Source of the DNA: Solobacterium sp.
Lineage (GTDB): Bacteria > Bacillota_I > Bacilli_A > Erysipelotrichales > Erysipelotrichaceae
DNA: 64,000 nucleotides
Direction of reading: 5' to 3'
NCBI GenBank assembly: GCA_017404505.1
Contig: JAFRCE010000011.1
Span: forward strand, 1 to 64,000
Made by a program: the position numbers and the translations under genes
Notes under the pieces: generated by a model
The model's database searches: none
What the model was told of the DNA's origin: nothing
Seen by the model: the letters and a program-made list of their open reading frames with translations, nothing else
Part shown: positions 27,464-39,844 of the stretch, piece by piece
Position numbering within the stretch: the stretch's first letter is position 1
Layout of the letters: each line of letters begins with the position of its first letter

Positions 27464-28666
27464 ATGGCAACTGTATCACTGAAACACATTCAAAAGATTT
27501 ACCCGAATGCTGAGGCTTCCAAACCGAAGAAAAAGAAGAACAAGAAAGAAGAAGCACCAGCTGAGGAGAAGTCCTACAAGCTGAAAGTCACGGACGAAGG
27601 CGTTGTAGCTGTCGATGATTTCAATCTTGATATCAAAGACAAGGAATTCATTGTTCTGGTCGGTCCTTCCGGATGCGGAAAATCGACAACACTGAGAATG
27701 GTCGCCGGTCTTGAAGAGATTACCCGCGGTGAGCTGTACATCGATGATAAACTGGTCAACGATGTCGCGCCAAAGGACAGAGACATTGCGATGGTCTTCC
27801 AGAACTATGCTCTGTATCCGCACATGACGGTCAGACAGAACCTCGAATTCCCGCTGAAGCTGAGAAAGGTTCCTCAGGCTGAGATCGATCAGAGGGTCAG
27901 CGAAGCTGCTGAAATCCTCGGTATCACACAGTATCTCGAAAGAAAGCCGAAGGCTCTTTCCGGCGGTCAGAGACAGCGTGTCGCAATCGGCCGTGCCATC
28001 GTTCGTGAACCGAAGGTTCTGCTGATGGACGAACCGCTCTCCAACCTGGACGCCAAGCTGCGTAACCAGATGAGAGCAGAGATCATCAAGCTCAGACAGA
28101 GAATCAACACAACCTTCATCTACGTCACACATGACCAGACAGAAGCTATGACTCTGGGTGACAGAATCGTCATCATGAAAGATGGTGAAGTTCAGCAGAT
28201 CGGCACTCCTCAGGAAGTCTTCAACTCTCCTGTCAACACCTTCGTTGCAGGCTTCATCGGCATGCCGCGTATGAACATGTTCGTCGGCAAACTGCTGAAG
28301 AAGAACGGCAAGTACGTTGTCAACGTACAGGATGCTGAAATCGTTCTCTCGGAAGACAAACAGAAGAGACTCGCTGAAAAGAATGTTGAAGAAATGGATG
28401 TCACAGTCGGCGCAAGACCGGAGCACATCACTCTGGACAAAGTTGAAGGCGGCATGCTGGAAGGCGTCGTAGAAGTCAGCGAAATGATGGGTTCCTCCGT
28501 TCATCTGCATCTGAACACGAACGGCAGAGACTGCATCATCATCGTTCCGACTCTTGACCTCGAAGAAGGCACCGAATTCACGATCGGCTCGACAGTCAAA
28601 TTCACATTCGCACCGAACGCGGTTCATCTGTTCGATCCGTGGACAGGTAATAATCTGGAATTCTGA
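27464..28666 (+). CDS. msmX: carbohydrate ABC transporter ATP-binding protein (MsmX/UgpC/MalK type) with Lys/Glu-rich insert
   Basis: A 400-aa ATPase that powers sugar import, likely shared by several permease pairs. Walker [10 protein letters not shown] is near residue 68, the signature [15 protein letters not shown] near 166, Walker [13 protein letters not shown] near 186, then the regulatory C-terminal OB-type domain. It is about 30 residues longer than usual because a Lys/Glu-rich segment (about residues 20-45) interrupts the first strand region between KIYPN and VAVDDF. Codon usage looks highly optimised (repeated CTG, GAA, AAG), in line with strong expression. Confidence 0.93.
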   Translation: MATVSLKHIQKIYPNAEASKPKKKKNKKEEAPAEEKSYKLKVTDEGVVAVDDFNLDIKDKEFIVLVGPSGCGKSTTLRMVAGLEEITRGELYIDDKLVNDVAPKDRDIAMVFQNYALYPHMTVRQNLEFPLKLRKVPQAEIDQRVSEAAEILGITQYLERKPKALSGGQRQRVAIGRAIVREPKVLLMDEPLSNLDAKLRNQMRAEIIKLRQRINTTFIYVTHDQTEAMTLGDRIVIMKDGEVQQIGTPQEVFNSPVNTFVAGFIGMPRMNMFVGKLLKKNGKYVVNVQDAEIVLSEDKQKRLAEKNVEEMDVTVGARPEHITLDKVEGGMLEGVVEVSEMMGSSVHLHLNTNGRDCIIIVPTLDLEEGTEFTIGSTVKFTFAPNAVHLFDPWTGNNLEF

Positions 28667-28677
28667 TTCAGGTTACA

Positions 28678-28712
28678 AAAAAAGGCAATGCCCTGCGGCA
28701 TTGTCTTTTTTC
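28678..28712 (+). terminator. intrinsic terminator of the ATPase gene (bidirectional)
   Basis: GGCAATGCC pairs with GGCATTGTC (one G-T) over a 4-base loop, with A6 before and T6 after. It lies between the convergent ATPase and GH32 lipoprotein genes and can serve both. Confidence 0.88.
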
Positions 28713-28748
28713 TATGTTTATGATCAAATATGGACTCGTGTAATACCT

Positions 28749-30254
28749 CTACTGCGGCAGCTTCATCGTGATATTCGTGAACTCCGCGCTTCCCTCTTCG
28801 GCGAACAGGCAGATATGCGCACCGTTGATGGAATGACGGATCCGTGAGGAGAATGCCTTGGCATCGTCGATATACATCACAACGATTTCGTTTTCACAGA
28901 CAAGTGTCACATGATGAATATCATTCTCCGCAAAATCAAAGTAAGTAAACGCGACCGGATCGAACCTGCTCAGATCCTGCATCTCATATCCTTCATAATG
29001 CAGCAGATTCCGTTTGGCATCCAGACATAATACCGTCAGAGTCTCATCATTCTCACTGCCGCCGAACGCAAAGCCGGCAACACCGTTTTCATCGAGCCTG
29101 ACATCACATTCCAGCAGCAGCTCGGCAGGTCTTGTCCCCATATCCGCTACCGCGTACGCTTTGTCTGTCGCTTTCAGAATGACGGAATTGTCTTTGATCT
29201 TAACGTTTCCTTCCTTCTTCACAGCCTGGAATGCTTTATCCGCTGCGAAATACTCTTTAAATGTTCCCGGCGCTTTCACGCCCAGTCTGCCGTCCTCCTT
29301 CTGGACCAGCTGATGATTCAGGACATTGCCGGCCCACTGGTAAATACCGGAGTCTTCCGTCAGTCCGGCTCTTCCCAGCCAGCCGCACAGATATCTGTTT
29401 CCGTTCAGTTCGGCCGTCTTGGCGGCATAGAAGATAAAGCCGTTGCCGTCCAGGACATTGTCTTCCGGGGCGGTGAATGGACCGTTCCTATCATCCGCCA
29501 CCGCATAATACGTCACACAGTCCCAGCTGTAGGTGAGATAGTACTTATCACCCATTCGGAACAGGTCCGGACACTCCAGCATATACTGGGCATGCGGCGC
29601 GAAGATGGGACCTTTGAACTCCCAGTTTTTCAGATCAGTTGATGTATATTTCGCGACAACCCCGCCCATGATCTTCTCGCGGGCGGCAATCAGCAGCCAG
29701 TAGCACTGTTCTTCCTCCACCCAGAATACTTCCGGATCACGGAAATCGTCTTTTTCATAACCATCCGGACTGAAGAACGTGTCTTCCGGTACCTTGGTCC
29801 AGTTCTGCCGGTCCGTGCTGACCGCATGCATGACACATTCCTTGCCCATGCCGCTGTTGCCGGTGTCGTTATGACCGGTATAGAAAAGATGATAAAGTCC
29901 GTCCTGATCCTGCATGACAGAGCCGGTGCCGATGGCCGGATCCGGATCTGACATCAGACCGAAGTTCAATACCATGCCATGATCCTGATATTCATACAGA
30001 TTCTTTGTGGAATACTTCCAGATCGGATGATATGCCTGCCCGTTATGATCCGTATCATACAGATAATAGAGTTCCAAAGTGCCGTCTTCCGTGACAAACG
30101 GCATCGTATCACCTACATAAGCATCTTCCGGGATCGGATACAGGCGATAGGGCACCGCCTCATACGGTTCGTCCGGAAGGGATTTGCCGCCGCTGCATGA
30201 TACCAGCGTCAGCACGACAGCGACAATTATGATCAATGATAAATATTTGCGCAT
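28749..30254 (-). CDS. GH32-like surface lipoprotein, probably fructan hydrolase
   Basis: A 501-aa lipoprotein: signal peptide with lipobox LVSC (Cys20), then a five-blade propeller of the GH32 superfamily. The stabiliser motif FRDPE and the acid/base motif ECPD are both present. The canonical NDPNG is replaced by VGDTMPF near residue 47, whose Asp is the likely nucleophile, as in a divergent GH32 branch. A C-terminal beta-sandwich follows. Anchored outside, it could trim fructans into oligosaccharides for the ABC importer. The start at 30254 has AGGA upstream; the longer frame runs into the atp terminator region. Confidence 0.8.
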   Translation of the reverse strand: MRKYLSLIIIVAVVLTLVSCSGGKSLPDEPYEAVPYRLYPIPEDAYVGDTMPFVTEDGTLELYYLYDTDHNGQAYHPIWKYSTKNLYEYQDHGMVLNFGLMSDPDPAIGTGSVMQDQDGLYHLFYTGHNDTGNSGMGKECVMHAVSTDRQNWTKVPEDTFFSPDGYEKDDFRDPEVFWVEEEQCYWLLIAAREKIMGGVVAKYTSTDLKNWEFKGPIFAPHAQYMLECPDLFRMGDKYYLTYSWDCVTYYAVADDRNGPFTAPEDNVLDGNGFIFYAAKTAELNGNRYLCGWLGRAGLTEDSGIYQWAGNVLNHQLVQKEDGRLGVKAPGTFKEYFAADKAFQAVKKEGNVKIKDNSVILKATDKAYAVADMGTRPAELLLECDVRLDENGVAGFAFGGSENDETLTVLCLDAKRNLLHYEGYEMQDLSRFDPVAFTYFDFAENDIHHVTLVCENEIVVMYIDDAKAFSSRIRHSINGAHICLFAEEGSAEFTNITMKLPQ

Positions 30255-30298
30255 TTTCCGTTCCTTTCTTCGCAAATTAGGATGCATTTGCATATAGA

Positions 30299-30313
30299 AT
30301 TGTGCAATTGCAT
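30299..30313. promoter_or_regulatory. putative LacI-regulator half-site before the GH32 lipoprotein gene
   Basis: ATTGTGCAATTGCAT shares its first eight bases with the palindrome at 24751-24768, and TTGCATAT follows just downstream on the same strand. Its position 45-60 bases upstream of the start codon suits an operator. Confidence 0.45.
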
Positions 30314-30355
30314 GTTTTTCTGTTTTTACTGTGACAGATTTCTGTATAAAGCACA

Positions 30356-30387
30356 ATAAAAAACTCTGCAGTGTACTTGCAGAGTTT
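30356..30387 (-). terminator. intrinsic terminator of the ATP synthase operon
   Basis: A 10-base perfect stem (30361-30370 with 30378-30387), 7-base loop, and T6 on the minus strand, 7 bases past the atpC stop. Confidence 0.9.
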
Positions 30388-30393
30388 CATGTT

Positions 30394-32189
<1,796 letters not shown>

Positions 32190-32202
32190 TTACCTTCTTT
32201 CT

Positions 32203-33063
32203 TTATACCGCAGCCGATCCGCCGACAATTTCGGTAATCTCCTGGGTAATGGATGCCTGACGCACCTTATTGTATTCGAGCATGAGTTCGGCACTCAGTT
32301 CATCCGCGTTGTCCGTGGCTGTCTTCATGGCGACTCTTCGGCTGCCCTGTTCAGCTGTAGTGGATTCCATCCAGTCCGCATATGCGACATCGTTGATCAT
32401 CATCGGAATCAGCTGATTCAGTATCGTTCCCGCATCCGGTTCAAACAATGTCTCGACATGAAGCGAATTGGGATCCTTCTTTTCATGTTCTTCATAATCC
32501 ACGTCACACGGCAGCAGCACATCGATTTCCGGTCTGAACTGCATCGTATTGACGAATTTCGTGTACAGCAGCTGAACCTTGTCGACTTCGCCGGCTTCGA
32601 ACATCGTCGTGCCGATCTCGACAATTTCCTTCAGACGCATGAATGTGATTCTGTCGGAGGATTCCGGCTCCTCATTGATGATGTTGAAGCCTTCTTCCCG
32701 CAGCTGACGCATCAGGGATGTTCCGACCAGGAATACCGGATCCTCAGGATTCAGTTCTTCCCTGGCCAGTCTTGTAACGTTCTGGTTATATCCGCCGCAG
32801 AGACCAAGGTCGGAACAGAAGATGATCGTCATCGCTTTCGTTCCGTCCACCTGTCTCATATAACGGTTTTCCACTTCCGGATTGTTATATACGATTTCCT
32901 GGACCGTATCCTGAAGCCGCTGGGCATATTCGCGGTTGGCTTCCATCCGGTTTCTCTGCTTTACGAGTTTTGCATTGGCGATCATCTCCATCGCTTTGGT
33001 AATCTTGCGGGTGGATTTGACGGACTTGATTCTCGTCCTCAGAGCCTGTGATGACTGTGACAT
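32203..33063 (-). CDS. atpG: F-type ATP synthase gamma subunit
   Basis: A 286-aa central shaft. The N-terminal helix (ALRTRIKSVKSTRKITKAMEMIA in part) and the C-terminal helix (YNKVRQASITQEITEIVGG) form the coiled coil that rotates inside alpha3beta3. The middle Rossmann-like part includes FCSDLGLCGGYN. One-base gap to atpA. Confidence 0.96.
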   Translation of the reverse strand: MSQSSQALRTRIKSVKSTRKITKAMEMIANAKLVKQRNRMEANREYAQRLQDTVQEIVYNNPEVENRYMRQVDGTKAMTIIFCSDLGLCGGYNQNVTRLAREELNPEDPVFLVGTSLMRQLREEGFNIINEEPESSDRITFMRLKEIVEIGTTMFEAGEVDKVQLLYTKFVNTMQFRPEIDVLLPCDVDYEEHEKKDPNSLHVETLFEPDAGTILNQLIPMMINDVAYADWMESTTAEQGSRRVAMKTATDNADELSAELMLEYNKVRQASITQEITEIVGGSAAV

Positions 33064-33064
33064 A

Positions 33065-35122
<2,058 letters not shown>

Positions 35123-35133
<11 letters not shown>

Positions 35134-35638
35134 GAGCACCAGCTTCCTTCACAAACAAGTCGATGGCTTCGCGGTCCAGTTCTTCCGGATTCTTCTCTCC
35201 GATCAGCTTGCCGGCAGCGGACAGTGCGACTTCCACCATCTCCCGCTGCATGCTCTGAACCATTTCCGCACGCTCGGCTTCGATCTGCTCATGCGCCTTT
35301 TTACGGGCTGCCGTGGCTTCCCTGTCTGCCTGTGCAAGAATGCTCGCCTTCTCGTCTTTTGCCTGCTTCACAGCTGCATTTACAATCTGTTCTGCCTTGC
35401 CGGCTGCTTCTGTAAGTTCTTCAGAAGCCTTTTCGCGGTCAGCAAAAGCTTCCTGTTTTGCCTGCTCGCTTGCGGCTAGATCGGACTGCATCTTCTCCGT
35501 ACGCACATCCAGGAAATTCTTGACTGGTCCCCAGAGAAATTTCCTGGCAAGTAAAAACAGAACCAATGTACTGCACAGCTGCACGATCATGGTCAGCGGA
35601 TTGGGAATCAGCTTACCGATGATGTCAACTTCAATCAT
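35123..35638 (-). CDS. atpF: F-type ATP synthase b subunit
   Basis: A 171-aa peripheral-stalk protein. One N-terminal transmembrane helix (about 12-30) is followed by a long charged coiled coil rich in Ala, Glu, Lys and Gln. Typical position between atpE and atpH. Confidence 0.94.
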
Positions 35639-35653
35639 TCCCTATCTCCCGTA

Positions 35654-35878
35654 TCAGTATACGAAGATCAGAAGAATGGCAACGAGCAGTCCGTAAATCG
35701 CACAGGTTTCAGAAAGAGCAATACCAAGAATCATCGTGGAACGTACTTTTGTTTCAGCTTCCGGATTCTTACCGATAGCGTCACAGGCGTGAGCAGCGAC
35801 TGTTGCTTCACCCAGACCGGTCAGGAATCCTGTAAATACTGCCATAGCAGCTCCGATTGCGACTAAACCTCTCTCCAT
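35654..35878 (-). CDS. atpE: F-type ATP synthase c subunit, probable sodium-type two-carboxylate rotor
   Basis: A 74-aa, two-helix rotor subunit. The ion-binding carboxylate is Glu57 in helix 2 (LSETCAIY); Thr58 follows it, where sodium-type rings have Ser or Thr. Counting back from the loop KNPEA, Glu24 in helix 1 (GLGEATVAA) occupies the position of Gln32 of the Ilyobacter sodium ring. Glu there plus Glu in helix 2 recalls the two-carboxylate sodium ring described for Fusobacterium nucleatum. Proton rings normally have hydrophobic residues at these flanking sites. Sodium coupling is inferred and fits the nearby sodium pump. Confidence 0.95.
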   Translation of the reverse strand: MERGLVAIGAAMAVFTGFLTGLGEATVAAHACDAIGKNPEAETKVRSTMILGIALSETCAIYGLLVAILLIFVY

Positions 35879-35899
35879 TTTAACTTTTCCTCCTTGAAG

Positions 35900-36604
35900 T
35901 TATTGTTTCGCCTCATCAGGCATATCGTTTCCGATTAATACCATAGTTAGTGTGACAAATACTAATGTCTGAATAAATCCTGCAAACAGATCGAAATAAG
36001 CATGCAGGAGCGGCGCGATCACCGGCGCCATAAAGTTGAATACGCTTCCTTCAGCCCCTACCAGCCCGGCAAGTGCGTTGGAAGCAAGCTGGGCTCCGGC
36101 GTAGATCAGCTGCATCATGATACCGCCGCAGGTAATATTACCGAACAGACGCAGCGCCATGGAACACATCGTCGAGAACTTGCCGACAATGTTCATCGGC
36201 AGCATCAGCGGGATCGGTTCGATGAAGGCATGCAGATACGCGCCAAGACCGCCGTACTTCAGTTCCGTCACCTGGATCAGGACCCAGGTAATAAACGCCA
36301 GCAGCAACGTGACGCTCAGGTTCGCCGTCGGCGATTCCAGTCCGAACAGGCTGACGGTGTTGCTCATGAAGATATATACCCACAGTACCGTAATATACGG
36401 TGTCAGCTTGTCAGCTGTCGCCTTGCCGACATTGGTCTTCACTGAGTTGTATACCGTCGTCATTCCCAGAAGGACCGGTTTCAGGATCCCCTGCGGTTCC
36501 GCAAACGGATCCGCTTTCTCAACTTTCTTACCGATAACAACGATCGCGATTCCCAGAATAACTGTCAGCAGTATAATGACATATACTTCACTTTGAACAG
36601 TCAT
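35900..36604 (-). CDS. atpB: F-type ATP synthase a subunit
   Basis: A 234-aa membrane stator with about five helices. The essential Arg is Arg152 in MALRLFGN, followed by the conserved helix that faces the c ring. First gene of the operon; GGAGG precedes the start. No atpI gene is directly upstream, but a small AtpI-like gene is at 47332. Confidence 0.95.
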   Translation of the reverse strand: MTVQSEVYVIILLTVILGIAIVVIGKKVEKADPFAEPQGILKPVLLGMTTVYNSVKTNVGKATADKLTPYITVLWVYIFMSNTVSLFGLESPTANLSVTLLLAFITWVLIQVTELKYGGLGAYLHAFIEPIPLMLPMNIVGKFSTMCSMALRLFGNITCGGIMMQLIYAGAQLASNALAGLVGAEGSVFNFMAPVIAPLLHAYFDLFAGFIQTLVFVTLTMVLIGNDMPDEAKQ

Positions 36605-36642
36605 TGATGTACCTCCTTTTCGCAGGTATGTATAACATAAAT

Positions 36643-36671
36643 ATTGTATAAAACGATTCGCTTTGTTTCAA
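36643..36671 (-). promoter_or_regulatory. ATP synthase operon promoter
   Basis: Minus-strand TTGAAA (36666-36671), 17-base spacer, TACAAT (36643-36648), about 40 bases upstream of atpB. The surrounding 200 bases are AT-rich with further TATAAT-like hexamers but no better pair. Confidence 0.7.
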
Positions 36672-36823
36672 TCGCTTCATGCATTGTACAGGGACTTAAT
36701 TCCTTTTCCATGTATCTTTATTGTAACTGTGATATCAGTGTTCATGTGCAATTATCTTTGCTATATTCTTATGCATTATACGATATAAATTGTACACGAT
36801 TTATACCGATTCTGCATTTGTTG

Positions 36824-37765
36824 TCAGAGTAAACCGAAAGAACTGACAGCGAAGATCCAGACGAATATCGTAACCAGTGAGAATAGCGAAGTAAAAACGA
36901 TCAGCTGGGAAGTCAGATCGGCATCCGAATCCATCGCGCAGGCAAGGTTGAACGAAGACGTCGCGCATGGGGCAAAGAAGATACACATCAGGGCAACCAG
37001 TTCACTGCCCCGGAAGCCAAGCCACACCGCCAGCGGGATCAGCAGCGCCGGCACAGCCACCAGACGGACCAGGCAGCCGGCAGAAATGTCCCGGACATTT
37101 CTGGCAACAGACGCAAAATTGAACAGGCCTCCCATGGCGATCAGTGCCAGCGGTGTTCCGCATCTGCCCAGATCGCGGAATATATTCGCAATCATTTCCG
37201 GATAGCGGATATGCAGCAGCTGGGTCAGAAAGCCCAGAACCGCGGCGATCACATACGGATTTTTCAGAGCGTTTACAATTGTGCTGCCGATCGCTATTCC
37301 GCTGTTATGCCGGCAGTATTCCAGCAGGAAAACCGACAGGACATTCTGCAGCGGTACGATCACGGCAATCAGCAGGACAATACTTCCAATGTTGCCTTCG
37401 CCGCATAAAGCTGTACCGATCAGGGTGCCGAAGATGACAAAATTGGTATGAAACATGCCATGGGCCAGAGCACCCATTCTTTTTCTGTCCTTTTCAACGG
37501 CGGAAGCCGACAGCACGGCCAGACCAAGAATGACAAACTGAGAAAGAACCGCGGTGATCAGCAGTTTCCAGTTCAGCACCTCGGCAATATTAACCTTATA
37601 TATATTGTAATAGACATTCACGGCCAGAAACACCCGGAAGCACAGCCGGTTGATAACGGCCAGGCTTTTTTCGTCTACGACTCCTTTTCTTCTCAGAAAA
37701 ACCCCGAGAGCCAGCATCGCAAACATCGGCAGTACAGCTGATAACGAGATATAAAAACTGTTCAT
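36824..37765 (-). CDS. AEC family transporter, candidate malonate carrier (MdcF-like)
   Basis: A 313-aa membrane protein with about ten transmembrane segments in the auxin-efflux-carrier family, the family that includes the malonate carrier MdcF. Location beside the malonate decarboxylase operon supports a dicarboxylate substrate, but MadL/MadM is also present, so this could instead export acetate or carry another acid. The ATG at 37765 follows AGAGG; the in-frame GTG at 37780 is less likely. Separated from oadB by a hairpin and 144 bases, so it has its own transcription start. Confidence 0.75.
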   Translation of the reverse strand: MNSFYISLSAVLPMFAMLALGVFLRRKGVVDEKSLAVINRLCFRVFLAVNVYYNIYKVNIAEVLNWKLLITAVLSQFVILGLAVLSASAVEKDRKRMGALAHGMFHTNFVIFGTLIGTALCGEGNIGSIVLLIAVIVPLQNVLSVFLLEYCRHNSGIAIGSTIVNALKNPYVIAAVLGFLTQLLHIRYPEMIANIFRDLGRCGTPLALIAMGGLFNFASVARNVRDISAGCLVRLVAVPALLIPLAVWLGFRGSELVALMCIFFAPCATSSFNLACAMDSDADLTSQLIVFTSLFSLVTIFVWIFAVSSFGLL

Positions 37766-37865
37766 GAAACCTCTTTTCACTTTTTCACAGACTGTTTATT
37801 CCTTTTTATCATACCGTATTTCCGGCATATGAAAGACCATCCTGCCTGTGAAAGCAGAAAGCGCA

Positions 37866-37896
37866 AAGGCCGAAATACATATTCCGGCCCTTCCGC
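37866..37896 (-). terminator. probable terminator of the decarboxylase operon
   Basis: GGCCG...CGGCC stem with one mismatch between 37867 and 37889, located 15 bases past the oadB stop. The T tract after it is interrupted (CTTTGCGC), so termination may be partial and allow some read-through to the carrier gene. Confidence 0.45.
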
Positions 37897-37909
37897 GTGT
37901 TTTTGTATA

Positions 37910-39073
37910 TTACTTGAAGAATAACAGCAGCATACCGGCGGCAACAGCCGAACCGATAACACCGGCTACGTTCGGGCCCATGGCATGCATGAGCAGGAAG
38001 TTGGAAGGATTGTATTTCTGACCTTCCTTCTGAACGACACGCGCAGCCATCGGAACAGCAGAGACACCTGCGGCACCGATCAGCGGGTTTGTTTTTCCAC
38101 CGTCAAGCTTGCTCATGAGTTTGCCAAGCAGCACGCCGCCGGCTGTACCCATCGAGAAGGCAATGACGCCGAGTACGATAATCTTGATCGTCTCTGCTCT
38201 CAAGAACATTTCAGCAGAAGCCTTGGCGCCTACTGTCAGACCCAGGAAGATAGAGATGATGTACATCAGAGAATTCTGCAGAGCATCGACAAGGTGCGGC
38301 ACACAGCCGGCTTCCTTGACGAGGTTGCCGAGCATCAGCATACCGATCAGCGGTGCGGCATCCGGCAGCAGCAGAACAGTGAAGATCGTGACAATGATCG
38401 GGAACACGATCTTTTCTGTCTTGGAGACAGGACGGAGCTGCTCCATCTTGATCTGTCTTTCTTTCTCTGTCGTAAGAGCCTTCATGATCGGAGGCTGAAT
38501 GACCGGAACAAGAGCCATGTAGGAATATGCGGCAATCGCGATAGCACCGAGCAGATTCGGAGCCAGCTGAGATGTCAGCAGCAGCGCTGTCGGTCCGTCG
38601 GCACCGCCGATGATACCGATTGAAGCAGCTTCCGGACCGGTGAATCCGAGGAAAATCGCACCAAAGAAGGTGACGAAGATACCGAGCTGGGCAGCCGCGC
38701 CAAGCAGGAGACTCTTCGGGTTGGCGATCAGCGGTCCGAAGTCAGTTCCGGCGCCGATGCACAGGAAGATCAGAGGCGGATAGATACCAAGATCGACACC
38801 CTGGTACAGATAGTAGAGCAGACCGCCCTTGACGTCGCCGTCCGGATGCAGCATCAGGTTTGCGAACGGCAGGTTTACCAGCAGCATACCAAACGCGATC
38901 GGAATCAGCAGATACGGTTCAAATCCTTTGTGGATCGCCAGATAGAGGAACAGGCAGGCGATCAGGATCATGATCAGATGGCCGGGAAGCGGGATTCCAA
39001 ACAGAACTGTATCGAATGCGAAGATCTGTGAGAATCCGGAACTCTCCCAAAAACGCAGTAAGATTTCAAGCAT
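37910..39073 (-). CDS. oadB: sodium-pumping decarboxylase beta subunit (OadB/MmdB/GcdB family)
   Basis: A 387-aa membrane subunit that decarboxylates carboxybiotin and drives sodium out. Hallmarks are [12 protein letters not shown] (the Asp of the sodium channel) and [21 protein letters not shown], with about nine transmembrane segments. Ser/Asn-rich segment [20 protein letters not shown] near residue 335 is the second conserved channel region. Last gene of the mdcA-mmdA-oadG-biotin carrier-oadB operon, spaced 12 bases from the carrier gene. Confidence 0.96.
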   Translation of the reverse strand: MLEILLRFWESSGFSQIFAFDTVLFGIPLPGHLIMILIACLFLYLAIHKGFEPYLLIPIAFGMLLVNLPFANLMLHPDGDVKGGLLYYLYQGVDLGIYPPLIFLCIGAGTDFGPLIANPKSLLLGAAAQLGIFVTFFGAIFLGFTGPEAASIGIIGGADGPTALLLTSQLAPNLLGAIAIAAYSYMALVPVIQPPIMKALTTEKERQIKMEQLRPVSKTEKIVFPIIVTIFTVLLLPDAAPLIGMLMLGNLVKEAGCVPHLVDALQNSLMYIISIFLGLTVGAKASAEMFLRAETIKIIVLGVIAFSMGTAGGVLLGKLMSKLDGGKTNPLIGAAGVSAVPMAARVVQKEGQKYNPSNFLLMHAMGPNVAGVIGSAVAAGMLLLFFK

Positions 39074-39085
39074 TTGACGCCTCCC

Positions 39086-39472
39086 TTAGTTGAAAGATAC
39101 CAATAAGTCGCCGGCGGAAACGTTATCTCCCTTATTTACACTTACCGATTTAACTACACCGTCTGCCGGTGCAACGATTTCGTTTTCCATCTTCATGGCT
39201 TCGATGACGACCAGTGTCTGGCCAGCCTTTACGCTGTCGCCAGGTTTGACTTCAATAGAGAGGACAGTTCCCTGCAGCGGAGCGGTAACATCACCAGCTG
39301 CGGCAGCAGCCTTCGGAGCAGCCGGCTTTTTCGGAGCAGCCTTCGGTGCCGGAGCAGCCGCCGGTCTCTGTACAGCTGCAGGAGCGCTGACAGGAGCAGC
39401 ACTTCCGCCTAATTCTTCAACTTCTACTTCGTGGGCAACACCATCAACAATAATATTAAATTTTCTAGTCAT
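39086..39472 (-). CDS. biotin carboxyl carrier protein of the decarboxylase
   Basis: A 128-aa carrier: short N-terminal strand segment, an Ala/Pro/Lys-rich flexible linker (about 23-60), then the biotinyl domain with EAMKMEN, where Lys94 takes the biotin. It shuttles CO2 from the carboxyltransferase to the membrane pump. Needs the BirA ligase encoded at 44255. Confidence 0.96.
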   Translation of the reverse strand: MTRKFNIIVDGVAHEVEVEELGGSAAPVSAPAAVQRPAAAPAPKAAPKKPAAPKAAAAAGDVTAPLQGTVLSIEVKPGDSVKAGQTLVVIEAMKMENEIVAPADGVVKSVSVNKGDNVSAGDLLVSFN

Positions 39473-39484
39473 TTCCTTATCTCC

Positions 39485-39832
39485 TTAATGTAATGCGCTC
39501 GTTCTGGATAAACGGCTCCAGTCGGACTCCGTGTTCAGCGGAGTAATGCTCTTTACTACAAAACTGCTTGAATCTTTTCCAAGGTAAGATGCCACGGCAG
39601 CAGTGATCACTGCCACCAGATGACTGTCATCTTCTGTTTCTGCCGGTTCTTCAGCAGCCGGTGCCGGCGCGCTCTTGGCTGCCGGAGCTTCTTTCGGCTT
39701 CTGAATACTGGTAACGATCACGGCGATCAGACGGATCAGATAAGAGATCGCGAGCAGAACCAGGAAGACGACGGTGATTGAGAACAGCGCGACAATTGAC
39801 GCCTGTCCTAATGTAAGATTCTCTCCAAACAT
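39485..39832 (-). CDS. oadG: sodium-pumping decarboxylase gamma subunit (OadG family)
   Basis: A 115-aa small subunit: one N-terminal transmembrane helix (about 12-38), an acidic/Ala-Pro linker, and a C-terminal tail with DSSFVVKSITPLNTESDWSR. OadG/MmdD-type subunits hold the complex together. The ATG at 39832 is used (GAGGAGGG upstream); an in-frame GTG lies one codon earlier. Confidence 0.88.
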   Translation of the reverse strand: MFGENLTLGQASIVALFSITVVFLVLLAISYLIRLIAVIVTSIQKPKEAPAAKSAPAPAAEEPAETEDDSHLVAVITAAVASYLGKDSSSFVVKSITPLNTESDWSRLSRTSALH

Positions 39833-39844
39833 CACTCACCCTCC

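Noticed and set aside
27476..28627. 383-codon minus-strand frame opposite the ABC ATPase gene
   Set aside because: The plus-strand frame carries every ABC ATPase motif; the antisense frame is a by-product of its codon usage.
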